A DNA stretch of 38,319 nucleotides from Planctomycetales bacterium (GCA_015488215.1 WFOE01000245.1:1-38319); one strand, 5' to 3'. Positions 8,910-17,399 are shown, counted from the first letter of the stretch. Numbers and translations are program-made. Notes: a model not told the origin generated them from the letters alone.

Positions 8910-11900
8910 ATGAAACCCATTCGTACCACAAGCTGCCTGTTGGCGTGGCTGCTGCTGGGCATGGGGCCTTCGGCCCTGTGGGCCCAGGCGGTGGTGGCTC
9001 CCGAGCCGGGAAAGCCCGATGCGGGAAAAAAAGCGGCTCCCCAAGCGGCCGGCGAAGCGGTGGATTTCCACCGCCAGGTGCTTCCCCTGCTGCGCAAATA
9101 CTGCCAGGGATGCCACAACGCCGAGGATCGCGAAGGAGGCCTGAGCCTAGATTCCTACCAGGACCTGCTGGCCGGTGGGGAGAACGGCGCGGTGCTCGCC
9201 CCCGGGGACAGCGGCCGCAGCCGGCTGTACCTGGTTCTGGTGGGCAAAGCCGAACCGGCGATGCCGCCCGAGGGGAGCGACCCTCCCAGTAAGCAAGAGT
9301 TGGAGCTGCTGCGGCGCTGGATCGACCAGGGGGCTCGCGGTCCCCAGGGCAAAGCCCCCCCAGCGGTCATCCTGGCCGTGCCGAAAGTGCCGGTGAAGGT
9401 TCGGCCGCGGGATTCGATTCTGGCCGTCGCCTGGAGCCCGGACGGCAAGCTGCTAGCCCTGGGCCGTTACCGCCGCGTGGAGCTGGTGGACCCCGTAACG
9501 CAGGACCCGGTACGCACGCTCACCGGGTTGCAAGGCGGGGCCAACGCCTTGGCCTTTTCGCCCGATGGCACCCGCCTGGCCGCCGCCGGTGGCGAGCCGG
9601 GGCTGGAAGGCCAGGTGATCCTGTGGGACACCAAGCAGTGGAAACCGGCCGCCACGCTTCGCGGCCACCGCGATAGCATCTACGCCGTAGCGTTCTCGCC
9701 CGACGGCAAGCTGCTGGCCACGGCCAGCTACGACCACCGAGTGCTCATCTGGGACCTGGCTTCCGGCAGCGTGCGCCACACGCTCAAAGGGCACAACGCC
9801 CCGGTGTACGATCTGGCCTGGTCGCCGCGAGGGCCGTTCCTGGCTACCGCCTCGGGCGACCGCACGGTGAAGCTCTGGAACGCCGTGGCCGGAAAACGGC
9901 TGGAGACCTTCGGCCAGCCGCTTAAGGAACAACTGACCGTGGCGTTCAGCCCCGACGGGCGGCAGGTCGTAGCCGCCGGGGCGGACAACCGCCTGCGGCT
10001 CTGGCACCTGGGCCCCAAAGCGGCCGAGGGGACCAATCGGCTGCGTTACTCCCGGTTTGCCCACCAACGGACAATTATTTGCGTGGTCTGGTCCCCCCGC
10101 GGGAACCTTCTGGCCAGCAGCGCCGAAGGGGGCGAGGTGAAGCTCTGGGACACCCGCACCCTGCGCGAGCTGCGGCTGCTGGAGCCCCAGCCGGATTGGG
10201 CTCCCGCGGTGGCCTTCTCGCCGCAGGGGGGGCGCCTCGCCGTGGGACGTCTGGACGGCACCTGGGCCATCTACGACACGGCCACCGGCCGCCGCGTGCC
10301 TCCGCCGGCCCCGCAGCTCCAGGCCGTGCATCCCTGGGCCTACCAGAACGGCCAGGTGGTCAAGCTCCGCCTGCAAGGGAAACACCTGCGTGGGATTACC
10401 GCAGGTGCGGTTTCGTTCCCTGGGGCCAAAGTGGAAGTGCTACCGAAAGCCCAGGACCGCAGCAACGAAGCCTGGCTGAAAGTGCACGTGCCGGCCGAGG
10501 TTCCCCCGGGCAAGTACACCCTGAGCGTGAAAACCGCCGGCGGGCAAAGCAACAAACTGGACGTGTACGTGGATACGCTGGCCCAACGGGAAGAAAAAGA
10601 ACCGAACAACTCCCCTCAGGCGGCCCAGCCCTTGGCTCTGGAAAGCGGCATCTGGGGCACGGTGGCCCGGCCGGGGGATGTGGACTACTACCGCATCCAG
10701 GTCCGGCCGGGGCAGAGTGTGGTCATGGTGCTCGAAGGGGCACAGTTGGGTTCCAAGCTCAACGGGGTGCTGGCGCTGTTCGATTCAAAGATGCGGCTAT
10801 TGGCTTCCAGCAACGATTTCGACCAGGAGGCCGATCCGGTCCTTTTCTACCGCTTTGCCCAAGGCGGCACGTACCTGGTACGGGTAACCGACCTGCAAGC
10901 CAGCGGTTCCAAAGACCACCGCTACCGGCTTTCCCTGGGCTGTTTTCCGCTGGTAACCGGAGCGGCGCCGCTGGTGGGCCAGGCGGGCAAGGAACTGACG
11001 GTCCGCCTGGTGGGTTTCAACCTGCCTGAGTCGGCGGCGGTCCAAGTGAAACTGCCCGCGAAACCCGGCAAGGTTGCGGTGCCGGTGGACCGACGGCGGT
11101 TCCGCGTGCGCAAAGCTCCCCAGGTGGTGGCCGTCGATTGGCCGGTGGTGCTGGAAAAAGAACCCAACGAGCAGCTCTCCCAGGCCGTGGCACTATCGGT
11201 TCCCGGTGGGGCCAGCGGGCAACTGCACTACCGCGAAGGCAAGCCCGATGCGGACCTGTATCGCCTGGAACTGAAAGCAGGACAACAGGTGGTAATCGAA
11301 ACCCTGGCTGCCCGGTACGGCTCCCCGGCCGATACGCGAATCGAAGTGCTCGATGCCCAGGGGCGCACCGTACCCCGGCTGCTGCTTCAGGCGGTGCGGG
11401 ACTCGTACATCACGTTCCGGCCCATCGACTCGGACCAGAACCAGGCCCGGGTGGCTAACTGGGAAGAGATGGAACTGAATCAATACATGTACTTCGGCGG
11501 CGAGGTGGTGCGGCTGTACCGGCTGCCGCAGGGGCCAGACTCGGGCTTTTTGTTCTATACCACCGCGGGCAAACGGCGCTGTTACTTCGACACCAGTCCC
11601 AAGGCCCACGCCCTGGACGAACCGTGCTTTATCGTCGAGCCGCACCCGCTCGGCACCCGACTGGTGCCCAACGGCCTGCCGGTCTTTACCGTGTATTACG
11701 AAAACGACGACGATGCGATGCGCTACCACGGCCGCGACTCGGTGCTGCACTTCACCGCGCCGAAGGACGGCACGTATTACGTGCGGGTGGAGGACGCCCG
11801 AGGGTTGGGCGGCCCGCGGTTCACTTACCACTTGGCGGTGCGGCCTCCCCGGCCCGATTTCACCGTGACGTTCAGCGGCCGCAACCCGCAGGTGCCGCGC

Positions 11901-12554
11901 GGCAGTGGGCGGCAGTTGGTCTTTACGGTGCGTCGCCGGGACGGGTTCGAGGGGCCGGTGCGGATTACCTTCCGGGGACTACCGCCGGGGGTGCACGTAA
12001 CCCAGCCGCTGGAGATTCAGGCCGGGCACGAGCGAGCCTGGGCCGTGCTTTGGGCCGAGGAGAACGCCCCCGACCCGAAAAACCACCCGCCGGTGGAAAT
12101 CTTCGCCGAAGCAAGGGTCCAAGGCCGCACGGTGCGCAAGGCAGTGGGCCAGTTGGGCCGCATCCAGCTCAAGGGGAAGGACAAAGTGCTGGTCAAGCTG
12201 GAACCTGCGGTCATCACCATCCAGCCGGGCACCACGGTTACCGCCAAGCTGAAGATTGTCCGCAACGGGTTCAAGCAGCGCGTGACCTTCGATGTGAACA
12301 ACCTGCCGCACGGCGTGTATGTGGACAACATCGGGCTCAACGGTGTGTTGATTCCGCCCGGGTCCACCGAGCGGACCATCTTCTTGACTGCCCGACCCTG
12401 GGTGCCCCAGGGCGAGCGCCCCTTCCACGCCTTGGCCAAAGTGGCCGGCAACCCGTGTTCGGCCCCGGTGGTGATTCGCGTGGTGGCCCCTTCGGCCACG
12501 GCGGCAGCGAAGCAGACGGCTCCCCAAACGGCAGCCAGTGCGGCCGACAAGTAG
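8910..12554 (+). CDS. giant secreted cytochrome c / WD40 / PPC-domain protein
   Basis: 1214 residues. A signal peptide (1-25, ending LWAQA) is followed by a planctomycete cytochrome c domain (PSCyt1-type) at about 50-145 with CQGCH (65-69) and the AMPPEG element. About seven WD40 repeats span 165-458, visible as recurring AFSPDGKLLA...VLIWD units. An IPT-like beta-domain (about 470-560) follows, then at least two bacterial pre-peptidase (PPC) domains, each opened by an EKEPN motif (about 565-690 and from about 745), and long beta-rich regions to the C terminus. The stop is preceded by an Ala/Thr-rich tail. The start ATG lies in a CCCCCG context without a strong ribosome site. It probably acts in the periplasm or at the cell surface; the haem site is predicted, the function is unknown. 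It follows the DUF1549/DUF1553 gene, a pairing common in planctomycetes. Confidence 0.92.
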   Translation: MKPIRTTSCLLAWLLLGMGPSALWAQAVVAPEPGKPDAGKKAAPQAAGEAVDFHRQVLPLLRKYCQGCHNAEDREGGLSLDSYQDLLAGGENGAVLAPGDSGRSRLYLVLVGKAEPAMPPEGSDPPSKQELELLRRWIDQGARGPQGKAPPAVILAVPKVPVKVRPRDSILAVAWSPDGKLLALGRYRRVELVDPVTQDPVRTLTGLQGGANALAFSPDGTRLAAAGGEPGLEGQVILWDTKQWKPAATLRGHRDSIYAVAFSPDGKLLATASYDHRVLIWDLASGSVRHTLKGHNAPVYDLAWSPRGPFLATASGDRTVKLWNAVAGKRLETFGQPLKEQLTVAFSPDGRQVVAAGADNRLRLWHLGPKAAEGTNRLRYSRFAHQRTIICVVWSPRGNLLASSAEGGEVKLWDTRTLRELRLLEPQPDWAPAVAFSPQGGRLAVGRLDGTWAIYDTATGRRVPPPAPQLQAVHPWAYQNGQVVKLRLQGKHLRGITAGAVSFPGAKVEVLPKAQDRSNEAWLKVHVPAEVPPGKYTLSVKTAGGQSNKLDVYVDTLAQREEKEPNNSPQAAQPLALESGIWGTVARPGDVDYYRIQVRPGQSVVMVLEGAQLGSKLNGVLALFDSKMRLLASSNDFDQEADPVLFYRFAQGGTYLVRVTDLQASGSKDHRYRLSLGCFPLVTGAAPLVGQAGKELTVRLVGFNLPESAAVQVKLPAKPGKVAVPVDRRRFRVRKAPQVVAVDWPVVLEKEPNEQLSQAVALSVPGGASGQLHYREGKPDADLYRLELKAGQQVVIETLAARYGSPADTRIEVLDAQGRTVPRLLLQAVRDSYITFRPIDSDQNQARVANWEEMELNQYMYFGGEVVRLYRLPQGPDSGFLFYTTAGKRRCYFDTSPKAHALDEPCFIVEPHPLGTRLVPNGLPVFTVYYENDDDAMRYHGRDSVLHFTAPKDGTYYVRVEDARGLGGPRFTYHLAVRPPRPDFTVTFSGRNPQVPRGSGRQLVFTVRRRDGFEGPVRITFRGLPPGVHVTQPLEIQAGHERAWAVLWAEENAPDPKNHPPVEIFAEARVQGRTVRKAVGQLGRIQLKGKDKVLVKLEPAVITIQPGTTVTAKLKIVRNGFKQRVTFDVNNLPHGVYVDNIGLNGVLIPPGSTERTIFLTARPWVPQGERPFHALAKVAGNPCSAPVVIRVVAPSATAAAKQTAPQTAASAADK

Positions 12555-12768
12555 AATAACGCAGGCTTTGCTTGGCAGTAGCCGTTGGTCCTTGAGGGGG
12601 GAATGCTGTCGCTTTCCTGCGGATGCCATGCCTGTCGCCCGGGTATCCTAGTCCGGTGCCCCGGGTCAGGCGAGCTTTTGCAGAACTGGAGATTGCCGCC
12701 GGGGCATGGTAGTCTCTAGGAAGAGTCTCCCTGGTACACCCTGGAGCCTGACAAGAGGATTCGGCACG

Positions 12769-13338
12769 TTGACCGCCCAAGTGGCCTGCCCTCACTGCGG
12801 GGGTTTGCTGGAAGTGGACCCGGCCCTGGCCGGACAGCAGATGAGCTGCGGCCTCTGCGGCGGGGTGTTTCAGGTGCCGGCGATGGAACAGCCGGCCAAT
12901 CCGTGGGGTGCGGACCCTTGGGCTCAAGGGGCGACTGCAACACCTCCGGTCCAACCCACTGCCCCGGGCGATGCCTGGCCGCCGGGAGCTGCCGCACCGG
13001 CCGTGGAGCCGCCGCAGCCGGGGGCCGCCGGTTTTCAGATGCCCGTCCCGCCGAGCCCCGCTCCCGAGGTGGCTCCGCCGGAAACCGGAGCTACCGGCGC
13101 GATCCCCACAAGCGCCAGTTCTCCGACTGCCCCGGCAAGCACCGCACCGCAAGTAGCCCCGGTGCCGGTTCTGCCCACGGAATCACAAGCGGCGGCCCGG
13201 AAGAAAAAGCCTCTGCACAAGCTCACGCCGGAAGAAAAAGAAGCCCGCCGGCGACGGCGGAACATCATCTACATGGTGGGTGGGTTTTTGTTCCTGCTGG
13301 CCTCGTTGCTGCTCATCCTGGCCCTCACCGGCGGGTAG
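12769..13338 (+). CDS. zinc-ribbon protein with Pro/Ala-rich linker and C-terminal membrane anchor
   Basis: 189 residues if started at the TTG at 12769, which has AGAGGA about 8 bases upstream; an ATG at 12706 would add 21 unconvincing residues. The N terminus has CPHCGG and, 18 residues later, CGLCGG, a two-knuckle zinc ribbon of the kind found in MJ0042/DUF-type planctomycete proteins. A low-complexity Pro/Ala linker of about 100 residues follows, then a strongly basic segment (KKKPLHKLTPEEKEARRRRR) and a single C-terminal hydrophobic helix (about 168-187, MVGGFLFLLASLLLILALTGG-like). The layout suggests a tail-anchored inner-membrane protein with the zinc ribbon in the cytoplasm. Partners are unknown. 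Confidence 0.82.
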   Translation: MTAQVACPHCGGLLEVDPALAGQQMSCGLCGGVFQVPAMEQPANPWGADPWAQGATATPPVQPTAPGDAWPPGAAAPAVEPPQPGAAGFQMPVPPSPAPEVAPPETGATGAIPTSASSPTAPASTAPQVAPVPVLPTESQAAARKKKPLHKLTPEEKEARRRRRNIIYMVGGFLFLLASLLLILALTGG

Positions 13339-13487
13339 TTGGCCACCGGGATGGGCGCAAGTGCAGCGTTGGCCGGGACTTCCGCACTTTCTCCTGACCA
13401 GGGCAGGAAGCCGCATCCGCTCTGTAACCTTCTTGCCCTCAATAGGTTAGGGAAAGAGGCCGCTTAGTGCTCCGCCCGGCGGTGGTA

Positions 13488-13556
13488 TCCCGGCTGAAGA
13501 CATGTCCGGCCGAGCCGGGAATGCCCTCAAGTGCCCGGGAAACCGGCACTTATAGT
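13488..13556 (+). promoter_or_regulatory. two hairpins followed by a TATAGT box upstream of the zincin gene
   Basis: The 325-base gap 13339-13663 holds two neighbouring hairpins. The first pairs TCCCGGCT with AGCCGGGA (13488-13520, 17-base loop). The second pairs AAGTGCC-C-GG with CCGGCACTT around a GAAA tetraloop with one bulged C (13529-13551). TATAGT (13551-13556) follows directly and could be a -10 box, but no TTGACA-like -35 is present. They may instead terminate the upstream gene; there is no T-run. Confidence 0.4.
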
Positions 13557-13663
13557 GTACAGTTGTGCGTTCATCAGGGGGCCTTCTAGCATGGAGCGTA
13601 GGGAGAGGATGCGGCGGAACCAACCGGACCGAAAGAGCTGGTTCCCGCTGGAGGTTCCCTACC

Positions 13664-14356
13664 ATGAAGCGACACCACTGCCAGCGCAAACCACGCACGG
13701 CGCCCGTGCGACCAGCACGCGACATGCGAGCCTGGGTTCGGCGGATGGCGTTCGGGCGGCGGTTGCGGATTCCGGCTCGGGATACCCGCGGGCCGTACTG
13801 CCCGCCGGAAGACTGGTACGAACCGACCGGCCAGCCGGGCTACCGCGTGGTGGTCCAGCCGCCGGGACCGGGCTATCGGCATGTGGTTACCCCGGAAGAA
13901 GTGCAGCAGCGTTTGGCCCAACTGCCCGAGGAACTGGTCGAGCCGCTGGAAGTGGTTCAACTGAGCCGTCTGACCCGAAAGAAACGCTCCTTCCCCTGCT
14001 ACGGCATGCAATGGGGCAGGACGATTTACCTGTATCCGATGGAAGCCGATCTGTGCGAGGTGTTCACGCGGCCGCCCAAGCCGGCCCAGTGGAACGAAGC
14101 CCGCATGTTCGGCGGTCGTTGGATCCAGGACGGCACACTCTGGCGATTGCAGTGGACCGAGGAGACGATTAAGGACTTCTACCTGAACAACATCCTGATC
14201 CACGAACTGGGCCACCTGCTCGACCAGCGCAACACCAACTGGCGGGATCGGGAACGGTTTGCCGACTGGTTCGCCATTCACTGGGGCTATCGGCCCACTC
14301 AGGCCCAGCGCCGAGCTCGGCTTCGCCGCATGGCCCGGTCGGCCGAGTGCAACTGA
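13664..14356 (+). CDS. small zincin-like metallopeptidase
   Basis: 230 residues, starting at an ATG 9 bases after GGAGG. The N terminus is basic and not a clear signal peptide. The only strong signature is a zinc-metallopeptidase site: HELGH at residues 180-184 continuing into LLDQRN, then ERFADWFA (E197, D201), which supplies a likely third ligand in the Glu-zincin manner. The preceding region includes YGMQWGRTIYLYP and FGGRWIQDGTLWRL, suggestive of a beta sheet placing the helix. I do not recognise a named family. The gene is convergent with the BFD-like gene, whose stop codon is only about 20 bases away. Confidence 0.78.
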   Translation: MKRHHCQRKPRTAPVRPARDMRAWVRRMAFGRRLRIPARDTRGPYCPPEDWYEPTGQPGYRVVVQPPGPGYRHVVTPEEVQQRLAQLPEELVEPLEVVQLSRLTRKKRSFPCYGMQWGRTIYLYPMEADLCEVFTRPPKPAQWNEARMFGGRWIQDGTLWRLQWTEETIKDFYLNNILIHELGHLLDQRNTNWRDRERFADWFAIHWGYRPTQAQRRARLRRMARSAECN

Positions 14357-14377
14357 TTCGGCTTTCGGGAAAATCGC

Positions 14378-14665
14378 TTACGGTTCCACCGGTGTGGCTC
14401 CCGGCGGGGGCGTGCCGCGTCCGCTGCGGACGTATTCGGCCCGGCCCCGGCGGTGTTCTTCCCAACTGGGCTCTTCCAGCGCGCGGCCTTCCATTTCGGC
14501 CTGGTAGAGCCGCCGGAGCAGCTCGCGGCACCAGCCGCAACCGGTCCCGGCGCCGAAACACTCGCTCAACTGACTGGCTCGGCGCGGGCGATGCAGCCGG
14601 ATGAAGTTGATTACCTTCCGCTTGGTTACGTGAAAGCACAAGCAGAGTTCGTCATCCAGTTCCAC
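14378..14665 (-). CDS. BFD-like [2Fe-2S] protein
   Basis: A 95-residue protein whose first half matches the BFD-like [2Fe-2S]-binding fold. It has LCLCFHVTKRKVINFI at the start, with C8 and C10, and then C43-x2-C46 (GTGCGWCRELL) after a 32-residue gap, which is the family C-x-C...C-x2-C spacing. An extra Cys at 36 lies in between. The C-terminal half (about 55-95) is charged and proline-rich and looks unstructured. It lies 51 bases downstream of the TorD-like gene on the same strand and is probably cotranscribed. The cluster is inferred from cysteine spacing; the partner (bacterioferritin, oxidoreductase or molybdoenzyme) is unknown. Confidence 0.85.
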   Translation of the reverse strand: MELDDELCLCFHVTKRKVINFIRLHRPRRASQLSECFGAGTGCGWCRELLRRLYQAEMEGRALEEPSWEEHRRGRAEYVRSGRGTPPPGATPVEP

Positions 14666-14716
14666 GGCTCGGGTTCTCCCAGACTGGCGCGGTCCGGTCG
14701 CGGGGCTCCTCGGCGA

Positions 14717-15337
14717 TCAATCCACCGCGGGGGCAAGTTGCCGGGCAAGTTGTTCGGTAAACTGTTGGCTCATCGTGGCCAGATGGCGGTAAAACGGCTC
14801 GCTGGCCTGTTGGGCCACCCAGCGGTAGCAAGCCGTGGCCCAGAGCAGGTGACGTTGCAGGAAGCGGGCGCTCATTTCGGCCAGCTCCTGGGTCGCTTGC
14901 GAATCGGGCTGCGCTTGAGCCAGCTCGCAAAGCGAAAACAAATAGCCTTGGGTTAACCACTGCAAGCCCAGGTGGTCCGGCGGCACGTGGATGCCCAGGG
15001 GCTCCGGTTCCCAGCCCAAAAGTTGCCACCACTGCTGCATGGCCGGGGCACTCGGCCCTTGGAACTGTTCCTGTTGCCAGACCGATTGCACCGGGGGGCG
15101 ATGTCCCCGAGGACCGACAAACAACCGGCAATACTGTTCGGCCAAGGGAGCAATCCAGCCCTCCAACTCCTGGGGAGATTCCACCTGGGGGAGCCAGCCG
15201 CCGGCTTCCACGTAGTGGCTGCGCAGCGGCTCCTGGACAAGCTGTTGCAAGGCCGGAGCGTCCAGTTCCCGAAGCCACAGCCGGCCCAACAGACGGCACA
15301 CGCCGGCCCAGGCTTCCCACGGTGGGTTTACTTGCAT
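14717..15337 (-). CDS. TorD/DmsD-family molybdoenzyme chaperone
   Basis: 206 residues from an ATG at 15337; a TTG eight codons earlier is also in frame. The all-alpha TorD-like signature is visible: LAEQYCRLFVGPRGHRPPVQSVW (about residues 74-96, quoted here only as the key YxRLFVGP...PPxxSVW pattern), WQLLGWEP.PLGI..PPDHLGLQ and a C-terminal helical region (FLQRHLLWATACYRWV). Members of the family hold molybdoenzyme apoproteins and their Tat signal peptides in the cytoplasm during cofactor insertion. No molybdoenzyme is in this window; its only operon partner seen is the BFD-like protein downstream. Its client is therefore outside the window. Confidence 0.87.
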   Translation of the reverse strand: MQVNPPWEAWAGVCRLLGRLWLRELDAPALQQLVQEPLRSHYVEAGGWLPQVESPQELEGWIAPLAEQYCRLFVGPRGHRPPVQSVWQQEQFQGPSAPAMQQWWQLLGWEPEPLGIHVPPDHLGLQWLTQGYLFSLCELAQAQPDSQATQELAEMSARFLQRHLLWATACYRWVAQQASEPFYRHLATMSQQFTEQLARQLAPAVD

Positions 15338-15477
15338 GGTTTTCGCACACTCTTCGGGCAAGGTGTCCGGTCCCCTGATTGCAGTGTAGAGCAGCGCAAG
15401 CCGACTGTCAGCCCGACCACCGGGGCGGCTGCAAGCTATACTTGGTTACCGCAGGGGCCTATCTGAAAGGGAAAACG

Positions 15478-15825
15478 ATGTCTTCGCTTGCAACCGCCTT
15501 GCCCGATCTGGATTCGCAGCGGCCGCTTGCCGCGCCGGAGCAGGTGTGGCGACAGACGTTTCTCCGCTGGCCCGAAGGGCTCCCCCGCCGGGGAGTGCTG
15601 GTGACCCGGTTCGGCGAACCGATTCCGTTTTCCAACTTCTGGGCTTCGGCCGAGCTGCTCCTGCTGGAGCGGACCAACCCGGACTCGCTGGGCAGCCGCA
15701 AGATCCTGCTCTCGTTTGCCGAAGTGGCGGCCGTGAAGTTTACCGACGTGCTCAAGCCCAAGGCGTTCGTGCCTCTGGGGTTCGAAGCCCCGGCGAAGAA
15801 GAAATCTTCCGCGGACCCATCCTAA
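15478..15825 (+). CDS. conserved hypothetical protein (115 aa)
   Basis: Starts at an ATG preceded by GAAAGGGAAAACG. The 115-residue product is acidic-neutral and lacks a signal peptide or membrane segment. Visible features are VWRQTFLRWPEGLPRRGVLV and VTRFGEPIPFSNFWASAELLLLERT, followed by SRKILLSFAEVAAVKFTDV, alternating short strands as in a small beta barrel. The tail is Lys/Ser-rich. I do not recognise the family. It is divergent from the TorD gene; a TATACT box at 15437-15442 may be its -10, without a good -35. It is convergent with the CPV/CC-x-GC protein gene. Confidence 0.75.
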   Translation: MSSLATALPDLDSQRPLAAPEQVWRQTFLRWPEGLPRRGVLVTRFGEPIPFSNFWASAELLLLERTNPDSLGSRKILLSFAEVAAVKFTDVLKPKAFVPLGFEAPAKKKSSADPS

Positions 15826-15877
15826 GTGGCTACAGGACCTCTCCGGTCTGGTGCATTCGGCACAGGACGCGAGTCTT

Positions 15878-15912
15878 GCCGGGCACGTTTTTCTCCAAAA
15901 AGCGAGCCCGGC
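15878..15912. terminator. bidirectional terminator between convergent genes
   Basis: GCCGGGC (15878-15884) pairs with GCCCGGC (15906-15912), and within it TTTTT and AAAAA pair around CTCC. It lies between a plus-strand gene ending at 15825 and a minus-strand gene ending at 15984, so either transcript could end here. Confidence 0.55.
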
Positions 15913-15983
15913 CCCAGCACAAGGCCAGGACCGGACTCAGGAGGAGGGAGCAAGCCTGGTAGTTCCTTCGGCCTACCGCCGGC

Positions 15984-16445
15984 TTATTGTGCCGGGGCAG
16001 TTTTCTTCAGCGCGGCGCGGTAGCGGCCTTCGAGCCACTGGTGGTACTTTTGCGGCTCGGCGGCGATTTTGCGCAGGCAGCCCGGGCAGCAGACGTAGAA
16101 CATCTCGCCCCGGACCGGTGCTCCCTTGGCGTTGGGCGGCAGCGGCTTTTTCATCACGGGGCAGATGCCCTGGGCGGCGCGAAAGTTGGCGTGAATCTGC
16201 TGCCACGCCCGCGGGTTAATCCGCCCGCGCAGACAACCGCGGCAGCAGACGTACACGGTTTCTTTGCCCACGCTCACTTTGATGGGCGTGCCATGTTCGC
16301 CCAGTGGCTTGCCCGACACCGGGCAGATGCGTTGCACGGCAATCCGCACCTGGTCGTGCTGGGTCAACTGGGGCTGCTGGGCCACGGCGGTCGCGGCCAA
16401 AGCGGTACCGAGCAGAGCAGCGGCAATCCATGCTCGAAACATCAT
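15984..16445 (-). CDS. secreted protein with two CPV...CC-x-GC metal-site modules (TRASH/YHS-like)
   Basis: A 153-residue exported protein starting at an ATG preceded by AAAGGAG; a second ATG follows directly. The signal peptide covers about 1-21 (ending TAVAQQ). The mature part has two homologous modules: ICPVSGKPLGEHGTP...VYVCCRGCLRG and ICPVMKKPLPPNAKG...FYVCCPGCLRKI. Each has CPV at its start and CC-x-GCL about 30 residues later, a pattern like TRASH/YHS metal-binding domains. It lies on the same strand as, and downstream of, two Cys-rich exported proteins and the CusA/CusB-like pump. A metallochaperone or metal-scavenging role in the periplasm is inferred from context. Direct repeats GTCGTATCCA lie just upstream of the ribosome site (16472-16505). 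Confidence 0.8.
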   Translation of the reverse strand: MMFRAWIAAALLGTALAATAVAQQPQLTQHDQVRIAVQRICPVSGKPLGEHGTPIKVSVGKETVYVCCRGCLRGRINPRAWQQIHANFRAAQGICPVMKKPLPPNAKGAPVRGEMFYVCCPGCLRKIAAEPQKYHQWLEGRYRAALKKTAPAQ

Positions 16446-16471
16446 CGTTTGCTTCTCCTTTATCCAGACGG

Positions 16472-16505
16472 GTCGTATCCAGTCGTATCCAATTGAGTCG
16501 TATGG
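16472..16505. repeat. iteron-like direct repeats upstream of the CPV/CC-x-GC gene
   Basis: GTCGTATCCA occurs twice in tandem (16472-16481, 16482-16491), with a third partial copy GTCGTATGG at 16497-16505. They sit about 27 bases upstream of the start at 16445, where a regulator could bind. No other copies were noticed; the rest of 16506-16730 shows nothing else. Confidence 0.45.
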
Positions 16506-16730
16506 GGCTTGCAAAAACCGGCATCGTGCAGGGAAAACTCTTTCCGGCGGCAGGAATCTCCAGATGGGGCACATCTTGCCCGGCGAGTCTCAAGCCCTTG
16601 GGGACTTCATGCCCGATGCGACGTGTTCAAAGCCGGAGGCTTGAGGGACCGCCGCTTCCACACCGCGCAGTCTTTTCCGGCGCACAGCGTCCCGTAGGGG
16701 GAGTGCGCCTTTTCAAGAGAGGGCCACCCA

Positions 16731-17210
16731 CTAGCAGAGATAGCGGCACAAGACTACGTGAAGCCCTGCCGGATGTGCCGGGCAAGGGGCAGAAGTTCCA
16801 GCCGGAACCGAGCGAGACTCCGGCCTGGGGGGCACGAGCCCTGTTTCGGCAAGCTGCTCAGGGCCGACTTGTTGCATCTGGCCGGAATGGGCTTCGGCCA
16901 GCGTGGCCGGAGCGGGAGCTTTCAGCACGCCGCAGGTGCAGCCGGACGTGCCGCGGCACGGACAGGAGGGGACACTTTCCTGCTCAGAGCAAGTGGTGCC
17001 GCAACAAGTCCCGACCTGGCGCGATGCCACCATCTTGCTGCAACAATGGCCCGGCTGGTCCAGTTCCTGGCTGCAGCAGTCGGTGCAGCAGGGCAACCCC
17101 AGCACGGGCATCGCCAGCCAAAGCACAGCCAGCCATACGCCCAACAGACGCCCAACGATGTGGGTGGCAGCTCGCACGGCAGGGGTCGTCCTGAACACGG
17201 GCAGCAACAT
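16731..17210 (-). CDS. Cys-rich secreted protein (paralogue 1)
   Basis: A 159-residue protein starting at an ATG preceded by GAGGGAG about 8 bases upstream; a GTG at 17216 is too close to that site. A basic start and a hydrophobic stretch (about 19-39) look like a signal peptide or anchor. The mature part has 16 cysteines, mostly paired: CCTDCC, HCCSK, TCCGTTC, CPCRGTSGCTC. It ends in LCRYLC, a C-x3-C at the extreme C terminus. It follows the cusA-like gene on the same strand. The cysteine pattern and C-terminal motif match the products of 23288-23686 and 36468-36818. Metal binding is inferred; no family name is recognised. Confidence 0.75.
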   Translation of the reverse strand: MLLPVFRTTPAVRAATHIVGRLLGVWLAVLWLAMPVLGLPCCTDCCSQELDQPGHCCSKMVASRQVGTCCGTTCSEQESVPSCPCRGTSGCTCGVLKAPAPATLAEAHSGQMQQVGPEQLAETGLVPPRPESRSVPAGTSAPCPAHPAGLHVVLCRYLC

Positions 17211-17233
17211 GGACACCGCTCCCTCAGTGTAGT

Positions 17234-17246
17234 CGGTATTTTACCG
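17234..17246. promoter_or_regulatory. palindromic operator-like site upstream of Cys-rich paralogue 1
   Basis: CGGTA-TTT-TACCG is a perfect palindrome with a 3-base centre. On the minus strand it overlaps a TAAAAT that could be the -10 box, and a TTGACC lies 22 bases further upstream. The spacing is too long for a standard promoter, so a regulator that realigns the promoter is possible. Nothing here proves this. Confidence 0.35.
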
Positions 17247-17399
17247 ATTTTCCTTCACCGCTACAGGTCAATCCGCAGGGTTTTGGCAAGTCGTCCTTGT
17301 GTTTTTCACGGCGGGGGACTCGTCCTGAAACCGTTTGCTGTGGCATAACGGCACTTGCGGGCTTGGGACAAACATTCTTCCTCCAGGCAATCGGCCGGT

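Noticed and set aside
12706-12768. Longer start of the zinc-ribbon protein at ATG 12706
   Set aside because: The added residues are not like an N terminus of this protein type, and the TTG at 12769 has a better ribosome site.
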